Shown here piece after piece: positions 63,813-64,000 of a stretch of DNA of 64,000 nt. The stretch is from a virus. The notes under the pieces were generated by a model. The model had not been told where the DNA came from and did not search any database. It saw only the letters and a program-made list of their open reading frames with translations. The stretch spans positions 16,894 to 80,893 of the IMG/VR virus record IMGVR_UViG_3300027791_001841; one strand, 5' to 3'. Both the position numbers and the translations under genes were made by a program. Every line of letters starts with the position of its first letter. Within the stretch, counting starts at the first letter, position 1.

Positions 63813-64000
63813 TATAATCTACTTTGCTTGTTATTGTGTTCATTCCACCAAGTTTCTAAGTCTTTAAAAGATTTTGCTTCACGCACTTTCATTTCAGATT
63901 GATGTGCATATTCTGTCATGTTAGAAGTAACACGATGAGTAGGTAGCATTTTTTCTATGTATTTTACATGTCCTTTAGGTGTAGGATGATAGTCAGCAGT
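63812..64000 (-). CDS. Partial protein, C-terminal 62 residues
   Basis: An open frame that enters from the right edge and ends with TAA overlapping the next ATG (TAATG at 63810-63814). HPTPKGHVKYIEKMLPTHRV is reminiscent of the end of SGNH-hydrolase or sulfotransferase-like proteins (D-x-HPTPxGH). The tail is charged (KVREAKSFKDLETWWNEHN). Too little is visible for a firm call. Confidence 0.5.
   Translation of the reverse strand, partial: TADYHPTPKGHVKYIEKMLPTHRVTSNMTEYAHQSEMKVREAKSFKDLETWWNEHNNKQSRL

Noticed and set aside
1-64000. Bacterial genomic island or prophage instead of a lytic phage
   Set aside because: gp43, gp44 and gp45, DsbA-like, late-promoter boxes and a lysis cassette are typical of a lytic T4-like myovirus; no integrase, repressor or bacterial housekeeping cluster is present.
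1-64000. tRNA genes and a QueC-like synthetase
   Set aside because: I looked for cloverleaf ends and for the QueC/ExsB SGGxDS motif in the proteins and saw neither; a tRNAscan and HMM search would be needed to be certain.

Overview
The window is a piece of a low-GC, T4-like marine myovirus genome, of the broad group that includes T4-like cyanophages and SAR11/alphaproteobacterial phages. T4 replication and late-transcription genes are recognisable: DNA polymerase gp43 (45171-47840), sliding clamp gp45 (47914-48651), clamp-loader ATPase gp44 (25950-26864), a DsbA-like protein, a FEN/RNase H-type 5' nuclease and a gp31/GroES-like co-chaperonin. Marine T4-like accessory genes are also present: thyX, uvdE, phoH, mazG, peptide deformylase, a J-domain protein and an A-type Fe-S carrier. 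The host is inferred, not shown. Low GC, near-perfect sigma70 promoters and a KdsA point to a Gram-negative host with a low-GC genome. I saw no tRNA, integrase, transposase or CRISPR array.

Layout. 0-10.3 kb is accessory metabolism: radical SAM, a histone H1-like protein, ThyX, QueD, KdsA, glycosyltransferase-like proteins, a PMM-like HAD enzyme and UvdE. 10.8-23.5 kb is a run of tail-fibre/virion proteins, including a 2218-residue giant with a peptidase_G2-like end. 23.5-28.2 kb holds a DnaE-like relic, GroES-like, MazG, gp44, ferredoxin and PhoH. 28.2-37.8 kb holds a lysis group (GH19 endolysin, spanin-like proteins, holin candidate) interleaved with two IscU, an IscA, DnaJ, peptide deformylase and a ClpA. 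37.8-44.1 kb is a block of Lys/Asp-rich proteins with short amphipathic N-termini, which I suggest may be capsid-packaged internal proteins. 44.2-61.3 kb holds replication genes mixed with a 7-deazaguanine module (TGT/DpdA-like transglycosylase, FolE, QueE) and many small conserved phage genes. 61.3-64 kb, on the minus strand, is sugar metabolism.

How the genes work together. FolE, QueD and QueE together make 7-carboxy-7-deazaguanine from GTP. The protein at 48660 has the base-binding and nucleophile motifs of a tRNA-guanine transglycosylase but no C-terminal zinc site, as in phage DpdA enzymes that put 7-deazaguanines into DNA. The best interpretation is a DNA hypermodification system that protects the phage genome. 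No QueC is in this window. A second theme is a large Fe-S toolkit: 2 IscU, 2 A-type carriers, a ferredoxin, and radical SAM enzymes as possible clients.

Regulation. There are two promoter classes. One is host-type TTGACA-N16-18-TATAAT. The other is a T4-late-like nTAAATA box. At six genes the late box lies exactly 5 nt before the ATG, and two sigma70 promoters also place +1 at the ATG, so leaderless mRNAs are predicted.
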